Origin: Nocardiopsis listeri NBRC 13360
GTDB taxonomy: Bacteria > Actinomycetota > Actinomycetes > Streptosporangiales > Streptosporangiaceae
Length of the DNA: 64,000 nt
NCBI RefSeq assembly: GCF_001570765.1
Contig: NZ_BCSH01000044.1
Coordinates: 1-64,000, forward strand
Direction of reading: 5' to 3'
The notes beneath the pieces were generated by a model. The model made no database searches. It worked only from the letters and a program-made list of their open reading frames with translations, and was not told where the DNA came from. Made by a program: the position numbers and the translations under genes. How positions within the stretch are numbered: position 1 is the first letter of the stretch; every line of letters begins with the position of its first letter. This document shows positions 42,385 through 54,209 of the stretch, piece by piece.

Positions 42385-43218
42385 GTGAGCCGCATCTATG
42401 ACTGCGCGGACGAGACCGCCCGCAAGGACGGCATCGCCGACGCCGCGTCCGCGGTACGCCGAGGCGACCTGGTGGTACTGCCCACCGACACCGTGTACGG
42501 CATCGGTACCGACGCCTTCAGTCCGAAGGCGGTCGCGCGCCTGCTGGAGACCAAGGGGCGCGGCAGGGACATGCCGCCGCCCGTGCTGGTCGGTTCCATC
42601 CGGGCCGCCAGTGCCCTGATCGACGACCTGGGCAACCACGGCCGGGACCTCATGGAGGAGTTCTGGCCCGGTCCGCTCACCCTCGTGTGCACCGCCACCC
42701 CCAGCCTGTCCTGGGACCTGGGCGACACCAAGGGGACCGTGGCCGTGCGCATGCCGATGGACCCGGTGGCCCTGGAGCTGCTCAAGGAGACCGGCCCCAT
42801 GGCGGTCAGCAGCGCCAACAAGTCGGGGCAGCGGGCCGCCGCCAACGCCGGTGAGGCCATCGAGCAGCTCGGCGACGAGGACGTGGCCGTCTACCTGGAC
42901 GGTGGTGAGAGCGACAACCCGGTGGCCTCCACCATCGTCGACCTGACCTACGCGGTACCGCGTGTGCTGCGGTCGGGCGCCATCTCCATCGAGGAGCTGC
43001 GGGCCGTGTGCGGCACCGTCATCGGTGAGCTGCGCAAGGGTCGAGCCAAGCCCAAGAAGGACGACACCGCCGAGATCGACGCGGAGACCGCCGCCGCCGA
43101 GGCCCTCGACGACGCCGACAACGACGGCGGGACAGACGGTCCCGGCAAGACCGAGGACACCGCCGATTCGCCGTCCACCGGCTCCGAGTCCGACACGTCC
43201 GGTATCGACAAGAACTAG
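42385..43218 (+). CDS. tsaC: L-threonylcarbamoyladenylate synthase with acidic C-terminal extension
   Basis: A YrdC/Sua5 domain occupies residues 1-205: VLPTDTVYGIGTDAF near residue 35 and STIVDLTYAVPRVLRSGAIS near 180. It makes the threonylcarbamoyl-AMP used for the t6A modification of tRNA. A tail of about 70 residues is rich in Asp, Glu, Ala and Thr, longer than the usual 200-aa YrdC and different from the Sua5 C-terminal domain. The GTG at 42385 follows copy B by 124 nt. The WecA-like gene starts 11 nt after its stop, so they are co-transcribed. Confidence 0.93.
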   Translation: MSRIYDCADETARKDGIADAASAVRRGDLVVLPTDTVYGIGTDAFSPKAVARLLETKGRGRDMPPPVLVGSIRAASALIDDLGNHGRDLMEEFWPGPLTLVCTATPSLSWDLGDTKGTVAVRMPMDPVALELLKETGPMAVSSANKSGQRAAANAGEAIEQLGDEDVAVYLDGGESDNPVASTIVDLTYAVPRVLRSGAISIEELRAVCGTVIGELRKGRAKPKKDDTAEIDAETAAAEALDDADNDGGTDGPGKTEDTADSPSTGSESDTSGIDKN

Positions 43219-43229
43219 AGGGGCCGGCC

Positions 43230-44396
43230 GTGCGGGAGTACGCGCTCACCTTCGTCATCGCCGTCGCGGTGACCTACCTGCTCGTGCCGTTGGTACGTCG
43301 GTTGGCGATCGCCTTCGGCGCGGCACCCCCCGTGCGCGACCGTGACGTGCACACCGAACCCATTCCACGGCTGGGCGGACTCGCCATCTACGGCGGGTTC
43401 GCCGCGGCGCTGCTCATCTCGGCGCAGCTACCGCATCTGCAGAACGTCTTCGTGGCCAAGACCTGGATCGGCCTGCTGTTGGCCGGCGGGCTCATCACCG
43501 TCATCGGCGTCATCGACGACCGGTGGGGGATGGACGCGCTGAGCAAGCTGGCGGGCCAGACCGCCGCCGCGGGCATCTTGGTCTGGCAGGGCGTGCAGTT
43601 GCTGTGGCTGCCGCTACCCGGCACCCAGCTGTCCCTGGGCCCGTGGCTGGGGGCGATGGTCTCGATCCTGCTCATCGTGGCGACCATCAACGCGATCAAC
43701 TTCGCGGACGGACTGGACGGCCTGGCCGCCGGCATCGTCGCGATCTCCTCGCTGGCGTTCTTCGCCTACTACTACGTGGTCGCGGTGGACCAAGGGTTCG
43801 AGCGCCAGTCCTATCCGGCGATGATCGCGATCATCCTGGCGGGCACCTGCCTGGGATTCCTCTGCCACAACTTCCACCCGGCCAGGGTGTTCATGGGCGA
43901 CACCGGTTCGATGCTGTTGGGTCTGTTGCTCACCTCGATCACCATCACGGTGACGGGTCAGTTCGACGCCAACACCGCCAGGGAGGAGTTCAACTCCTCC
44001 GGTCTGGTCGTCTTCCTGCCCATCCTGCTGCCGTTGTTGGTGATCGCGCTGCCCCTCGCCGACATGGTGTTGGCTATCGTGCGGCGCACACTCGCGGGCA
44101 AGTCCCCCTTCGCCCCGGACAGGGGGCATCTGCACCACCGCCTGCTGGACATGGGGCACACCCATACCCGCGCGGTGCTGTTGATGTACCTGTGGGCGGG
44201 CATCGTCGCGTTCGCCGCGGTGTCGCTGTCGATCTTCGACTCCGCGGTCATCGTCCTGTCGGTCACCGTGCTGGTGGCCGCCTGTGCCGTCGGTCTCATC
44301 GCCCTTCCGCGTCTGCACCGTCGCGGGTTGTTGCCCGGGAGCCAAGGGAAGGCCTCCCGATCGCGAACAGATCACCATTCGTCAACCGATGGATAA
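43230..44396 (+). CDS. MraY/WecA family undecaprenyl-phosphate sugar-1-phosphate transferase
   Basis: A membrane protein of about eleven segments, 388 aa, with the family motifs RDVHTEPIPRLGGLAI, IGVIDDRWGMD, NFADGLDGLAAG and MGDTGSMLLG, and the late HLHHRLLDMGH histidines. WecA-type enzymes move GlcNAc-1-P (or a relative) to undecaprenyl phosphate at the start of wall-polymer synthesis. The actinobacterial homologue upstream of atp genes is usually annotated WecA/Rfe or TagO-like. MraY itself is elsewhere in such genomes, near mur genes. Confidence 0.88.
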   Translation: MREYALTFVIAVAVTYLLVPLVRRLAIAFGAAPPVRDRDVHTEPIPRLGGLAIYGGFAAALLISAQLPHLQNVFVAKTWIGLLLAGGLITVIGVIDDRWGMDALSKLAGQTAAAGILVWQGVQLLWLPLPGTQLSLGPWLGAMVSILLIVATINAINFADGLDGLAAGIVAISSLAFFAYYYVVAVDQGFERQSYPAMIAIILAGTCLGFLCHNFHPARVFMGDTGSMLLGLLLTSITITVTGQFDANTAREEFNSSGLVVFLPILLPLLVIALPLADMVLAIVRRTLAGKSPFAPDRGHLHHRLLDMGHTHTRAVLLMYLWAGIVAFAAVSLSIFDSAVIVLSVTVLVAACAVGLIALPRLHRRGLLPGSQGKASRSRTDHHSSTDG

Positions 44397-44569
44397 AAGG
44401 CCGATCACGTTCGGGACGGAGGTCCCCTCGGGTGGTCCGAATGTGCGTGCTCGTGAAGGTCGAGTCGAGTGTGTTCAAGGTGACACAAGGTCCGAAGACT
44501 CCCTAGAACGGGCCTTTCGTGGGGCGTTAAGGGTGCGTTAAGGCGCCCCTGGATTTCGTACCGAAAACC

Positions 44570-44598
44570 TTGTGATAGCTTTCACGAGCAGGTATCCA
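44570..44598 (+). promoter_or_regulatory. promoter of the ATP synthase operon
   Basis: TTGTGA (44570-44575), a 17-bp spacer and TATCCA (44593-44598) fit a sigma-70-type promoter 23 nt before atpI. Two direct GCGTTAAGG units lie a little upstream (about 44524-44542). Confidence 0.55.
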
Positions 44599-44620
44599 CT
44601 GAACCCCACGGAGCTTCGTC

Positions 44621-45043
44621 ATGCAGGGACACGACGCCCGGATCCTCCGCGGCGCCGCGCTTCCGAGCGCCGCGTGCGGAGCCCTGGCCATTGCGATCTC
44701 GGCCCTGCTCGCAGGCACCGCGGGAGCTCTCGGTTCGGCCCTGGCGGTGGTCATCGTCATCGCCTGTTTCGGGCTGGGGCAGTGGGCGGTCATCCTGGTC
44801 ACCCGGCGCAACAAGGACCTGTTCCTTGCCGCGAACCTCATCGGCTTCGTGGTCAAGATGGCGCTGCTGGGCATCCTGCTGGTGACCCTCGGAGGAAGCC
44901 CCCTCATCGCCGACCTCAGCACCAACGCCTTCGTCTACAGCGCGCTGGTCGTGGTGCTGGCATGGCTTGGCGGGCAGACCTGGGCCACCTCCCGGGCGAA
45001 GATCCTCCACGTGGACCCCAGTGAGAGTTCGGAGAGCTCGTGA
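44621..45043 (+). CDS. atpI: ATP synthase protein I
   Basis: A 140-residue protein with four hydrophobic segments and the C-terminus GGQTWATSRAKILHVDP, which matches the actinobacterial AtpI encoded just before atpB. AtpI is thought to help assemble the c-ring or import Mg, and is not part of the final enzyme. It heads the operon after a good promoter. A second small AtpI/AtpZ-like gene follows. Confidence 0.85.
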   Translation: MQGHDARILRGAALPSAACGALAIAISALLAGTAGALGSALAVVIVIACFGLGQWAVILVTRRNKDLFLAANLIGFVVKMALLGILLVTLGGSPLIADLSTNAFVYSALVVVLAWLGGQTWATSRAKILHVDPSESSESS

Positions 45044-45148
45044 TGGGGTGCCCCGCCGCGTTCCGTGGGAGCGGGCGTTATAACCTGTTCCACGGCAGGC
45101 GGAAGGCCACCTTCCAGCCGCGCCCCACATGCTATATTCCGGAGCGAG

Positions 45149-45379
45149 ATGAGCAGCGAGCCAGCCGAGAAGAAGGGTCCCGAAGCGCTACCCGCGCCAC
45201 GCGAGGCCGATGGTTGGGCGCTCTTCTCGACTCTGCTTTCGGGTGTTCTCATGTGGAGCGCGATCGGCTGGGGTGCGGACAGGCTCCTGGGTTTCCAGGC
45301 TCTCTTCCTGCCCATCGGGGCGGTTCTCGGTATGGCCGGTGCGATCTATCTGATCGTCGCCAAGACGCGTCACATCTGA
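45149..45379 (+). CDS. AtpZ/AtpI family small membrane protein
   Basis: A 76-residue protein with a polar N-terminus and two membrane helices (ALFSTLLSGVLMWSAIGWGAD and FLPIGAVLGMAGAIYLIVAK). The sequence GWGADRLLGF is typical of AtpZ. Members sit beside atpB and may act with AtpI. The ATG has a GGAG site (CCGGAGCGAG). It lies between atpI and atpB, 106 and 94 nt away. Confidence 0.85.
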   Translation: MSSEPAEKKGPEALPAPREADGWALFSTLLSGVLMWSAIGWGADRLLGFQALFLPIGAVLGMAGAIYLIVAKTRHI

Positions 45380-45472
45380 GCACCCCGCAGTCCCGCGTCG
45401 CCCGTTCCGCGACGACGCTAGCAGTAACAACCATCAACGAGGCTTTCTTGCGTCACGACGAAAGGATTCGCC

Positions 45473-46315
45473 GTGAGTGCTGACGTGCGCATTCTCGCGG
45501 CCGAACCGGGTTGCCACCTCTTCGGTGACAACGGGTGCGGGTTCGAGGCCCCCACCATCGGGATGTTCTTCCCCGAACCGTGGTTCGCCAATATCCCCGG
45601 CAGCACGGGCATCGACCTGTACCTGGTTCTGTTGCTCGTCGCGGTCGGTGCCGTCCTGCTTCTGTGGTCGTGGTTCAGCAAGAAGCTGAGCCTCGTCCCC
45701 GGCCGCAGGCAGAGCGTCGGGGAGATGCTGGTCCTGTTCATCAGGGACAACATCACCCGTCCCACCATGGGTGCCAAGGGCGACAACTTCATTCCGTTCA
45801 TGACGGGCATCTTCACCCTCATCCTGGCCATGAACTTCACCGGGTTGATCCCCGGCATGCTGCCGGTCAACAGCAACCTCGCCTTCACCGCGATGTTCGC
45901 TCTGGTCATCTACGTGATGACCATCGTGATCGGTATCAAACACCAGGGCGGCTGGGGTTACTTCCGTAACCAGATCTTCCCGCCCGGGATGCCGAAGTGG
46001 ATCTACGTCCTGGTCACCCCGATCGAGATCCTCTCGGTCTTCCTCATCCGCCCGGTCACGCACGCCCTGCGTCTGTTCGCGACCATGTTCGCGGGCAGTC
46101 TGCTGCTGGCCGTGTTCGCCTACGGCGGCTGGTACATGCTGAACCTTTCGGCCGAGCCGGTCCTCGCCGCGGTCTCCGTGGTCTACTCCGGCGCCGCGCT
46201 GCTCGGTTACATCGCCTTCTTCGTCTTCGAGATCGCGATCATGCTGATCCAGGCCTTCGTGTTCACTCTGCTCGCGAGCCTGTACCTCAACCAGTCGCTC
46301 GAAGCGGCTCACTAA
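45473..46315 (+). CDS. atpB: ATP synthase F0 subunit a
   Basis: A membrane protein of about six segments, 280 aa, with the essential arginine in HALRLFATMFAGSLLL near residue 205. It forms the proton half-channels against the c-ring. The GTG start follows GAAAGG. The N-terminal about 40 residues, rich in Gly and Cys (CHLFGDNGCGFE), are outside the membrane. Confidence 0.95.
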   Translation: MSADVRILAAEPGCHLFGDNGCGFEAPTIGMFFPEPWFANIPGSTGIDLYLVLLLVAVGAVLLLWSWFSKKLSLVPGRRQSVGEMLVLFIRDNITRPTMGAKGDNFIPFMTGIFTLILAMNFTGLIPGMLPVNSNLAFTAMFALVIYVMTIVIGIKHQGGWGYFRNQIFPPGMPKWIYVLVTPIEILSVFLIRPVTHALRLFATMFAGSLLLAVFAYGGWYMLNLSAEPVLAAVSVVYSGAALLGYIAFFVFEIAIMLIQAFVFTLLASLYLNQSLEAAH

Positions 46316-46382
46316 GACCCCCTCCTAGTTCCCCCGGTCCCCCGATCGGAACAGGGACGAGGAGTGCTTAAGACCCGTCCAA

Positions 46383-46417
46383 ACCGGCGAACTGACCTAT
46401 TGCGTACCGCAACGCCG
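46383..46417 (+). other. stem-loop in the atpE leader
   Basis: CCGGCG (46383-46388) pairs with CGCCGG (46412-46417), with an inner TTGCG/CGCAA stem (46399-46403/46407-46411) around a 3-nt loop. It lies 23 nt before the atpE start and may affect translation or processing, as subunit c is needed in excess. Confidence 0.45.
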
Positions 46418-46440
46418 GACGTCGAGTAAAGGGAAACACA

Positions 46441-46671
46441 ATGGACATCGCTGCGATCACCGGCAACATCAACACCATCGGTTACGGCATCAGCGTCATC
46501 GGCGCCGGTATCGGTGTCGGTATCGTGTTCGGTCTCGGCATGCAGGCCATCGCCCGCCAGCCCGAGGCCCGCGGCCCGCTGCAGACCAACATCTACCTCG
46601 GCTTCGCGCTGGTCGAGGCCCTCGCCATCCTGGGCTTCGTCCTCGCCTTCGCCGCCCCCACCGGCGCCTAG
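46441..46671 (+). CDS. atpE: ATP synthase F0 subunit c
   Basis: A hairpin of two helices, 76 aa, with the glycine-rich GAGIGVGIVFGLGMQAIARQ first helix and the proton-carrying Glu in ALVEALAILG near residue 60. Eight to fifteen copies form the rotor ring. An RBS (AAAGGGAA) is 6 nt upstream, and a structured leader precedes it. Confidence 0.96.
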   Translation: MDIAAITGNINTIGYGISVIGAGIGVGIVFGLGMQAIARQPEARGPLQTNIYLGFALVEALAILGFVLAFAAPTGA

Positions 46672-46723
46672 GGCGTTTTGCCAACCGTTTTCTGATGGCA
46701 ACTGACGCGAAGGAGGGCTGACC

Positions 46724-47272
46724 ATGTTGGTGGAGTTGGCAGCCGAGTACAACATTCTGCGGATCGACTGGGTGAAGTTCACCTTCGGTGCGATCGCGCT
46801 CGCCGTGGTCTACTTCTTTGTGGCCCGCAAGGCGGTCCCCAAGGTCATGAAGGTCCTCGACGAGCGTCACGACGCCATCGAGGGCGGCATCGAGCGGGCC
46901 AAGCGCGCCGAGGCCGAGGCCGAGGAGATCCGCCAGCAGTACCGCGAGAAGCTCGAAGAGTCGCACCGCGAGTACGCGCAGGAACTCGAGAAGGCCAAGG
47001 AACAGCGCACGGCGATCATCGCCGAGGCTCGCGAAGAGGCCCAGGTCGAGGCCCAGCGGATCATCGAGGCCGCCAAGGCCCAGATCGAGGCCGACCGGCA
47101 GCAGGCCATGGCCCAGCTCCGCGGCGAGATCGGCGCCCTGTCCACTGAGCTCGCCACCCGCATCGTCGGGGAGTCGCTCAGCGATGGCGCGGCGCAGACC
47201 CGCGTGGTGGACCGGTTCCTCGCGGACCTGGAGCAGCAGGACGAGAGCACGAAGCAAGCCGGGGTGCGCTGA
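46724..47272 (+). CDS. atpF: ATP synthase F0 subunit b
   Basis: An N-terminal membrane helix (FGAIALAVVYFFVARKAV) is followed by a long Glu/Ala/Arg-rich coiled coil (about residues 45-160) that forms the peripheral stalk. Length is 182 aa. The last base of its stop is the first base of the atpH start (both at 47272), so translation is coupled. Subunits b and delta remain separate, unlike the b-delta fusion of mycobacteria. Confidence 0.95.
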   Translation: MLVELAAEYNILRIDWVKFTFGAIALAVVYFFVARKAVPKVMKVLDERHDAIEGGIERAKRAEAEAEEIRQQYREKLEESHREYAQELEKAKEQRTAIIAEAREEAQVEAQRIIEAAKAQIEADRQQAMAQLRGEIGALSTELATRIVGESLSDGAAQTRVVDRFLADLEQQDESTKQAGVR

Positions 47273-48093
47273 TGCGTGGTATCAGCCGTAACTCCCTGGC
47301 TGAGGCGACCCGACGCCTGGACGAGAACGTCCTGGCGTCGGCGGACGCCGCCCAGCACGCGGTCTCCCTCGGTGGCGAGCTCTTCGAGGTCGTCGCCCTG
47401 CTCGGCAACGAGCACTCCCTACGCCGCTGGCTCGCGGACCAGGCCAACCCGGTGGAGAAGAAGACCGGCCTGATCGGTCAGATCCTCGAGGGCAAGGTGT
47501 CGCCGTCCACGGTCATCGTGGTCAACGACGTCGTGTCCCAGCCGTGGGCCGGCCCCCGCGACATGGTGGACGCTCTGGAGCGCCTGGCGGTCTACGCGAC
47601 CGTCGCCTCCGTGGAGGGCACCCGCCTGGACGAGCTCGAGGACGAGCTGTTCCGGTTCGAGCGGATCGTCGTCGCCGAGCCGGAGCTGCGTGCGGCCCTC
47701 ACCCGTGAGGGCGTGGACGTCTCGCACCTGCACACCCTGATCGAGAACCTGCTCTCGGGCAAGGTGAACTCCGCGACGCTGGCTCTGGTCGACGAAGCGG
47801 TCACCCGTCCTCGGGCACGTACCCTGGAACAGGCGCTCGACTACTTCGGGCAGCTGGTCGCCGAGCGCGCCCAGCGCTACATCGCGGTGGTGCGCAGCGC
47901 CGTTCCGCTGAGCGAGGCTCACCAGGACCGTCTCCGGACGCTTCTGCGGCGCAGGTACGGCCGTGAGATCCATCTGAACACCGAGGTCGCCCCCGAGATC
48001 GTGGGTGGGCTTTCCATCCAGGTCGGCGACGAGGTCATCGACGGCACCATCGCCGGGCGCATCGCTGAGGTTCAGCGCCGTCTGGCCGGCTGA
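47272..48093 (+). CDS. atpH: ATP synthase F1 subunit delta
   Basis: The 273 residues include the OSCP fold seen in [14 protein letters not shown] and the C-terminal segment [19 protein letters not shown]. It joins the b stalk to the top of the alpha3beta3 head. The length exceeds that of E. coli delta (177 aa) but is usual for actinobacteria. It starts in the last base of atpF. Confidence 0.94.
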   Translation: MRGISRNSLAEATRRLDENVLASADAAQHAVSLGGELFEVVALLGNEHSLRRWLADQANPVEKKTGLIGQILEGKVSPSTVIVVNDVVSQPWAGPRDMVDALERLAVYATVASVEGTRLDELEDELFRFERIVVAEPELRAALTREGVDVSHLHTLIENLLSGKVNSATLALVDEAVTRPRARTLEQALDYFGQLVAERAQRYIAVVRSAVPLSEAHQDRLRTLLRRRYGREIHLNTEVAPEIVGGLSIQVGDEVIDGTIAGRIAEVQRRLAG

Positions 48094-48167
48094 CACACGC
48101 GAATAAACGCAAGGCAAGCACGCACGGCGCCGGCCCGGCGCCATTTGAGAGCAAGGACAACGTAGAG

Positions 48168-49808
48168 ATGGCGGAGCTGACGATCCGGCCGGATGAGATC
48201 CGGGACGCGCTACAGCGCTTCGTCCAGTCGTACGAGCCTGACACCACCCGCGCGGAAGAGGTCGGAACCGTCACCTACTCCGGTGACGGCATCGCCCGCG
48301 TCGGTGGCCTTCCCTCGGCGATGGCGAACGAGCTGCTGGAATTCGAGGACGGCACCCTGGGCATGGCCCAGAACCTCGAGATCGGTGAGATCGGTGTCGT
48401 CGTGCTGGGCGACTTCACCGGTATCGAAGAGGGGCAGAAGGTGCGTCGCACCGGCAAGCTCCTCTCGGTCCCGGTGGGCGACAACTTCCTCGGCCGCGTG
48501 GTGGACCCCCTGGGCGCCCCCATCGACGGCAAGGGCGAGATCGAGACGACCCAGACTCGCGAGCTCGAGCTTCAGGCCGCGACCGTGATGGAGCGCCAGC
48601 CGGTCGGCGAGCCGCTCCAGACCGGTATCAAGTCGATCGACACCATGACCCCGGTCGGCCGTGGCCAGCGCCAGCTGGTCATCGGTGACCGACAGACCGG
48701 TAAGACCGCGATCGGTATCGACGCGATCATCAACCAGAAGGCGAACTGGGAGACCGGCGACCCCTCCAAGCAGGTGCGCTGCATCTACGTCGCGGTCGGC
48801 CAGAAGGGCTCGACCATCGCCAGTGTGCGTGGCGCCCTCGAAGAGGCCGGCGCGATGGAGTACACCACCATCGTCGCCTCCCCGGCGTCCGACCCGGCCG
48901 GCTTCAAGTACCTCTCCCCGTACACCGGCTCGGCCCTGGGCCAGCACTGGATGTACGAGGGCAAGCACGTCCTCATCGTCTTCGACGACCTGACCAAGCA
49001 GGCCGAGGCCTACCGTGCGGTCTCCCTCCTGCTGCGCCGCCCGCCGGGCCGTGAGGCCTACCCGGGTGACGTCTTCTACCTCCACTCCCGGCTGCTGGAG
49101 CGCTGCGCGAAGCTCTCCGACGAGCTGGGCGCCGGTTCGATGACGGCCCTGCCGATCATCGAGACCAAGGCGGGCGACGTCTCGGCGTACATCCCCACCA
49201 ACGTCATCTCGATCACCGACGGTCAGGTCTTCCTGAACTCGGACCTGTTCAACCAGGGCCAGCGTCCGGCGATCGACGTCGGTGTCTCCGTCTCCCGTGT
49301 CGGTGGCGCCGCGCAGACCAAGGCGACCAAGAAGGTCTCCGGTACCCTGCGGCTGAGCCTGGCCCAGTACCGCGAGCTGGAGGCGTTCTCCGCCTTCGGT
49401 TCGGACCTGGACGCCGTCTCCAAGCAGCAGCTGGAGCGCGGTGCCCGAATGATGGAGCTCCTCAAGCAGGGTCAGTACTCGCCCTTCTCCATGGAGAAGA
49501 CGGTCGTCTCGATCTGGATGGGCAACACCGGCCTGATCGACGAGGTCCCGGTCGAGGACGTCCGCCGTTTCGAGGAGGACTTCCTGTCCTACCTGGACCG
49601 CGAGCACAAGGGCGTTCTCGACACCATCCGGGACACCGGCAAGTTCGAGGACGACAGCCAGAAGACCCTTCAGGCCGCCATCGAGAAGTTCAAGCAGGGC
49701 TTCCAGACCTCTGCGGGCAGCCTCCTGGGCACCGAGGCCGACGCCGAGGCGCTCTCCGAGGAGAAGGTCGGCCAGGAGACCATCAAGGTCGCCAAGGGCG
49801 GGAAGTAA
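48168..49808 (+). CDS. atpA: ATP synthase F1 subunit alpha
   Basis: A non-catalytic nucleotide-binding subunit of 546 aa: Walker [14 protein letters not shown] near residue 175, and [20 protein letters not shown] and [13 protein letters not shown] downstream. With beta it forms the hexameric head. A C-terminal extension of about 30 residues rich in Glu/Lys follows the usual end, as in other actinobacteria. The ATG has an AAGGAC site upstream. Confidence 0.96.
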   Translation: MAELTIRPDEIRDALQRFVQSYEPDTTRAEEVGTVTYSGDGIARVGGLPSAMANELLEFEDGTLGMAQNLEIGEIGVVVLGDFTGIEEGQKVRRTGKLLSVPVGDNFLGRVVDPLGAPIDGKGEIETTQTRELELQAATVMERQPVGEPLQTGIKSIDTMTPVGRGQRQLVIGDRQTGKTAIGIDAIINQKANWETGDPSKQVRCIYVAVGQKGSTIASVRGALEEAGAMEYTTIVASPASDPAGFKYLSPYTGSALGQHWMYEGKHVLIVFDDLTKQAEAYRAVSLLLRRPPGREAYPGDVFYLHSRLLERCAKLSDELGAGSMTALPIIETKAGDVSAYIPTNVISITDGQVFLNSDLFNQGQRPAIDVGVSVSRVGGAAQTKATKKVSGTLRLSLAQYRELEAFSAFGSDLDAVSKQQLERGARMMELLKQGQYSPFSMEKTVVSIWMGNTGLIDEVPVEDVRRFEEDFLSYLDREHKGVLDTIRDTGKFEDDSQKTLQAAIEKFKQGFQTSAGSLLGTEADAEALSEEKVGQETIKVAKGGK

Positions 49809-49811
49809 CCC

Positions 49812-52183
<2,372 letters not shown>

Positions 52184-52197
52184 GACTGCGCGTCAGT

Positions 52198-52221
52198 GCC
52201 CCCGGTCGTGAGCCCGGGGGC
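52198..52221 (+). terminator. short hairpin between atpD and atpC
   Basis: GCCCCCGG (52198-52205) pairs with CCGGGGGC (52214-52221). There is no T-tract. It may partly reduce read-through or slow RNA decay. Confidence 0.4.
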
Positions 52222-52301
52222 GACGGGCGGGGCCAGCCAGGCGGGGTCGAGTATCGATTCGTACTCGGCCCCGCCGAACCCACCCGCTAGCCGAGGAGTT
52301 T

Positions 52302-52697
52302 GTGACAGTGTCGAAGAAGCTTTTCGTCGAGATCGTCTCTCCCGACCGTGAGGTTTGGGCAGGCGAGGGCGACATGGTCATCGCGAAGACCGTCGAGGGC
52401 GAGATCGGTGTCATGCCCGGCCACGTGCCGGTGCTGTCGCTGCTCGCCCATGACGCGGTCGTTCGCGTGCTGGGGGCCCGAGAGACCGGTGAGGTCAAGG
52501 CCGCCGCCCACGGCGGGTACGTCTCGGTGTCGGGTGAGGGTCGGGTTTCCATCCTCGCCGAGAGCGCCGAGCTCGCCGAGGACATCGATGTGGACCGTGC
52601 GCGTCAGGCTCTGACGAGCGCGACCGAGGAGGGCGACAGCGTCGCCGCCGGGCGTGCCCGCAGCCGTCTGCGCGCCGCCGGCGAGGAAGTCGCCTAG
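52302..52697 (+). CDS. atpC: ATP synthase F1 subunit epsilon
   Basis: A 131-residue subunit with the beta-sandwich domain (KKLFVEIVSPDREVWAGEG, EIGVMPGHVPVLSLL) and a short C-terminal helical hairpin. It regulates the rotor and binds gamma. The GTG at 52302 has GAGGAG upstream; a second in-frame GTG lies 6 nt later. Confidence 0.95.
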   Translation: MTVSKKLFVEIVSPDREVWAGEGDMVIAKTVEGEIGVMPGHVPVLSLLAHDAVVRVLGARETGEVKAAAHGGYVSVSGEGRVSILAESAELAEDIDVDRARQALTSATEEGDSVAAGRARSRLRAAGEEVA

Positions 52698-52719
52698 CGA
52701 AGCGAAAGAGGCGTGACGA

Positions 52720-53232
52720 GTGGTGGAGCAGCTGCCGGGAACACCGTGGTCGGAGTCCCTGTGGTGGGTGCTCCTCGTCCTCGTCGCCCTCATCGTGGTG
52801 GTGTTCCTCGCCGGTGCGCTGAGACGTTTCGTCCTGGTTCGTAGTGGGGGCGCCATCGAGTGTTATCTGCGCGTGTGCGGGGGCAAGGGGCGCCGGGGCA
52901 CCTGGCGTGTCGGTTTCGGCCGGTACGGCACGGGTGGCTTCGGCTGGTACCCCGTCCTCTCGCTCCGACCGCGGCCGACAGTTCGACTGTCGCGCCGCGG
53001 TCTCGTCGTTGTAGGGCGTCGTCCCCGCATGGCGGGGGGCGAGGTCGCCGGCGCGGAGCGGGTGGACGCGTCGTTGCCGGCCGACGTGACGGTCCTGGAG
53101 ATCGGCTGGATCGCCGAGGACGGCGCCGACCCGGAGAAGGCGGTCTACGAGGTGGCCATGGGGGAGCGTCAGCTCACCGGTTTCCTGTCGTGGACCGAGT
53201 CGATGCCCCCGGGCACCCACTGGGAGGCCTGA
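52720..53232 (+). CDS. DUF2550 family membrane protein
   Basis: A 170-residue protein with one membrane helix near the N-terminus ([20 protein letters not shown]) and a cytoplasmic domain rich in Arg, Gly and Trp ([21 protein letters not shown]). DUF2550 proteins follow atpC in most actinomycetes; no function is established. The GTG at 52720 follows atpC by 22 nt, so it belongs to the atp operon. Confidence 0.85.
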   Translation: MVEQLPGTPWSESLWWVLLVLVALIVVVFLAGALRRFVLVRSGGAIECYLRVCGGKGRRGTWRVGFGRYGTGGFGWYPVLSLRPRPTVRLSRRGLVVVGRRPRMAGGEVAGAERVDASLPADVTVLEIGWIAEDGADPEKAVYEVAMGERQLTGFLSWTESMPPGTHWEA

Positions 53233-53249
53233 GCCCTCCCGCCACGCGC

Positions 53250-53284
53250 GGCCCCGCATGGTTCACACCGGCGGGGCCTCTGTG
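53250..53284 (+). terminator. probable terminator of the atp operon
   Basis: GGCCCCGC (53250-53257) pairs with GCGGGGCC (53271-53278), followed by TCTGTGTTT. The position right after DUF2550 fits the end of the operon. Confidence 0.65.
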
Positions 53285-53297
53285 TTTCCATGGCCGC

Positions 53298-53603
53298 ATG
53301 AGTACCATCGTTGCTTTTTCGGTTTCCCCGCTCGGTACCGGTGAGTCCGTCGCGCCCGCGGTGGCGCGCGCGGTCAGGGTCGTACGCGAGAGTGGGCTGC
53401 CCAACGAGACCTCCGCTATGTTCACCACCGTCGAGGGTGAGTGGGACGAAGTCATGGACGTGGTCAAACGCGCGGTGGCGGCCGCCGGTGAGGGTTCGTC
53501 CCGGGTGAGCGCGACGCTCAAGGTCGACGTCCGGGAAGGTGTCACCGACGGCCTGCGCAGTAAGGTCGACGCCGTCGAGCGCGAGTTGGACGCTTCCTCC
53601 TAG
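53298..53603 (+). CDS. MTH1187-family thiamine-binding-like protein
   Basis: A 101-residue protein of the MTH1187/YkoF fold: [21 protein letters not shown] at the start, [21 protein letters not shown] in the middle and a basic-acidic tail. Some members bind thiamine or its pyrimidine part, others have unknown ligands. It is convergent with the cobalamin adenosyltransferase gene, and the two stop codons overlap by 4 nt. Confidence 0.8.
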   Translation: MSTIVAFSVSPLGTGESVAPAVARAVRVVRESGLPNETSAMFTTVEGEWDEVMDVVKRAVAAAGEGSSRVSATLKVDVREGVTDGLRSKVDAVERELDASS

Positions 53604-54196
53604 CGCTCTCCGCCGGGCTTCCAGAGGACCTCGTCGCCCTCCTCGGCCACGTACCGGCCGAGGATGAACAGCAGGTCCGAGAGCCGGTTGAGGTACTGGG
53701 CGGTGAGCGGGTTGACGCTGTCGCCGTGTTCCTCGATCGCGGCCCACACCGAACGTTCCGCCCGTCGCACCACGATGCGCGCGGTGTGCACCAACGCCAC
53801 CGTGGGGGAGCCGCCGGGCAGGATGAAGCTGCGCAGCGTGGGCAGGTCCGCGTTGTAGGTGTCGCAGGCCTCCTCCAGACGCTCCACGTACTCGGGAAGG
53901 ACGCGCAGGGGCGGGTACTCGGGGTCGTCGACGATGGGTGTGGACAGGTCCGCGCCCAGGTCGAAGAGCTCGTTCTGCACCCGTACCAGCAGCGTCCGTA
54001 CGTCTTCGGGCAGCTCGCCCATGGCCAGCGCGACCCCGATGGCGGCGTTGGCCTCCTCGGCGTCGGCGTACCCGACGAGTCGGGTGTCGTTCTTGGAGGT
54101 CCTGCTCATGTCGCCGAGCGCCGTGCTTCCGGCGTCTCCGGTCCGGGTGTAGATCTTCGACAGTACGACCGGCTTGTCCGTGTCCCGTTTGGTCAT
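53600..54196 (-). CDS. PduO-type cob(I)alamin adenosyltransferase
   Basis: A 198-residue enzyme beginning [17 protein letters not shown], the ATP loop of PduO-type ATRs, and ending with [19 protein letters not shown], the conserved helix that contacts cobalamin. It attaches adenosine to reduced cobalamin to form coenzyme B12. No B12-dependent enzyme is adjacent. A TAGGCT box lies 7 nt before its ATG, so it is probably leaderless. Confidence 0.92.
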   Translation of the reverse strand: MTKRDTDKPVVLSKIYTRTGDAGSTALGDMSRTSKNDTRLVGYADAEEANAAIGVALAMGELPEDVRTLLVRVQNELFDLGADLSTPIVDDPEYPPLRVLPEYVERLEEACDTYNADLPTLRSFILPGGSPTVALVHTARIVVRRAERSVWAAIEEHGDSVNPLTAQYLNRLSDLLFILGRYVAEEGDEVLWKPGGER

Positions 54197-54209
54197 GGGT
54201 CTCAGCCTA
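54194..54209 (-). promoter_or_regulatory. leaderless-type -10 box before the adenosyltransferase gene
   Basis: On the minus strand TAGGCT (54209-54204) is followed by 7 nt and the ATG at 54196. Confidence 0.55.
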
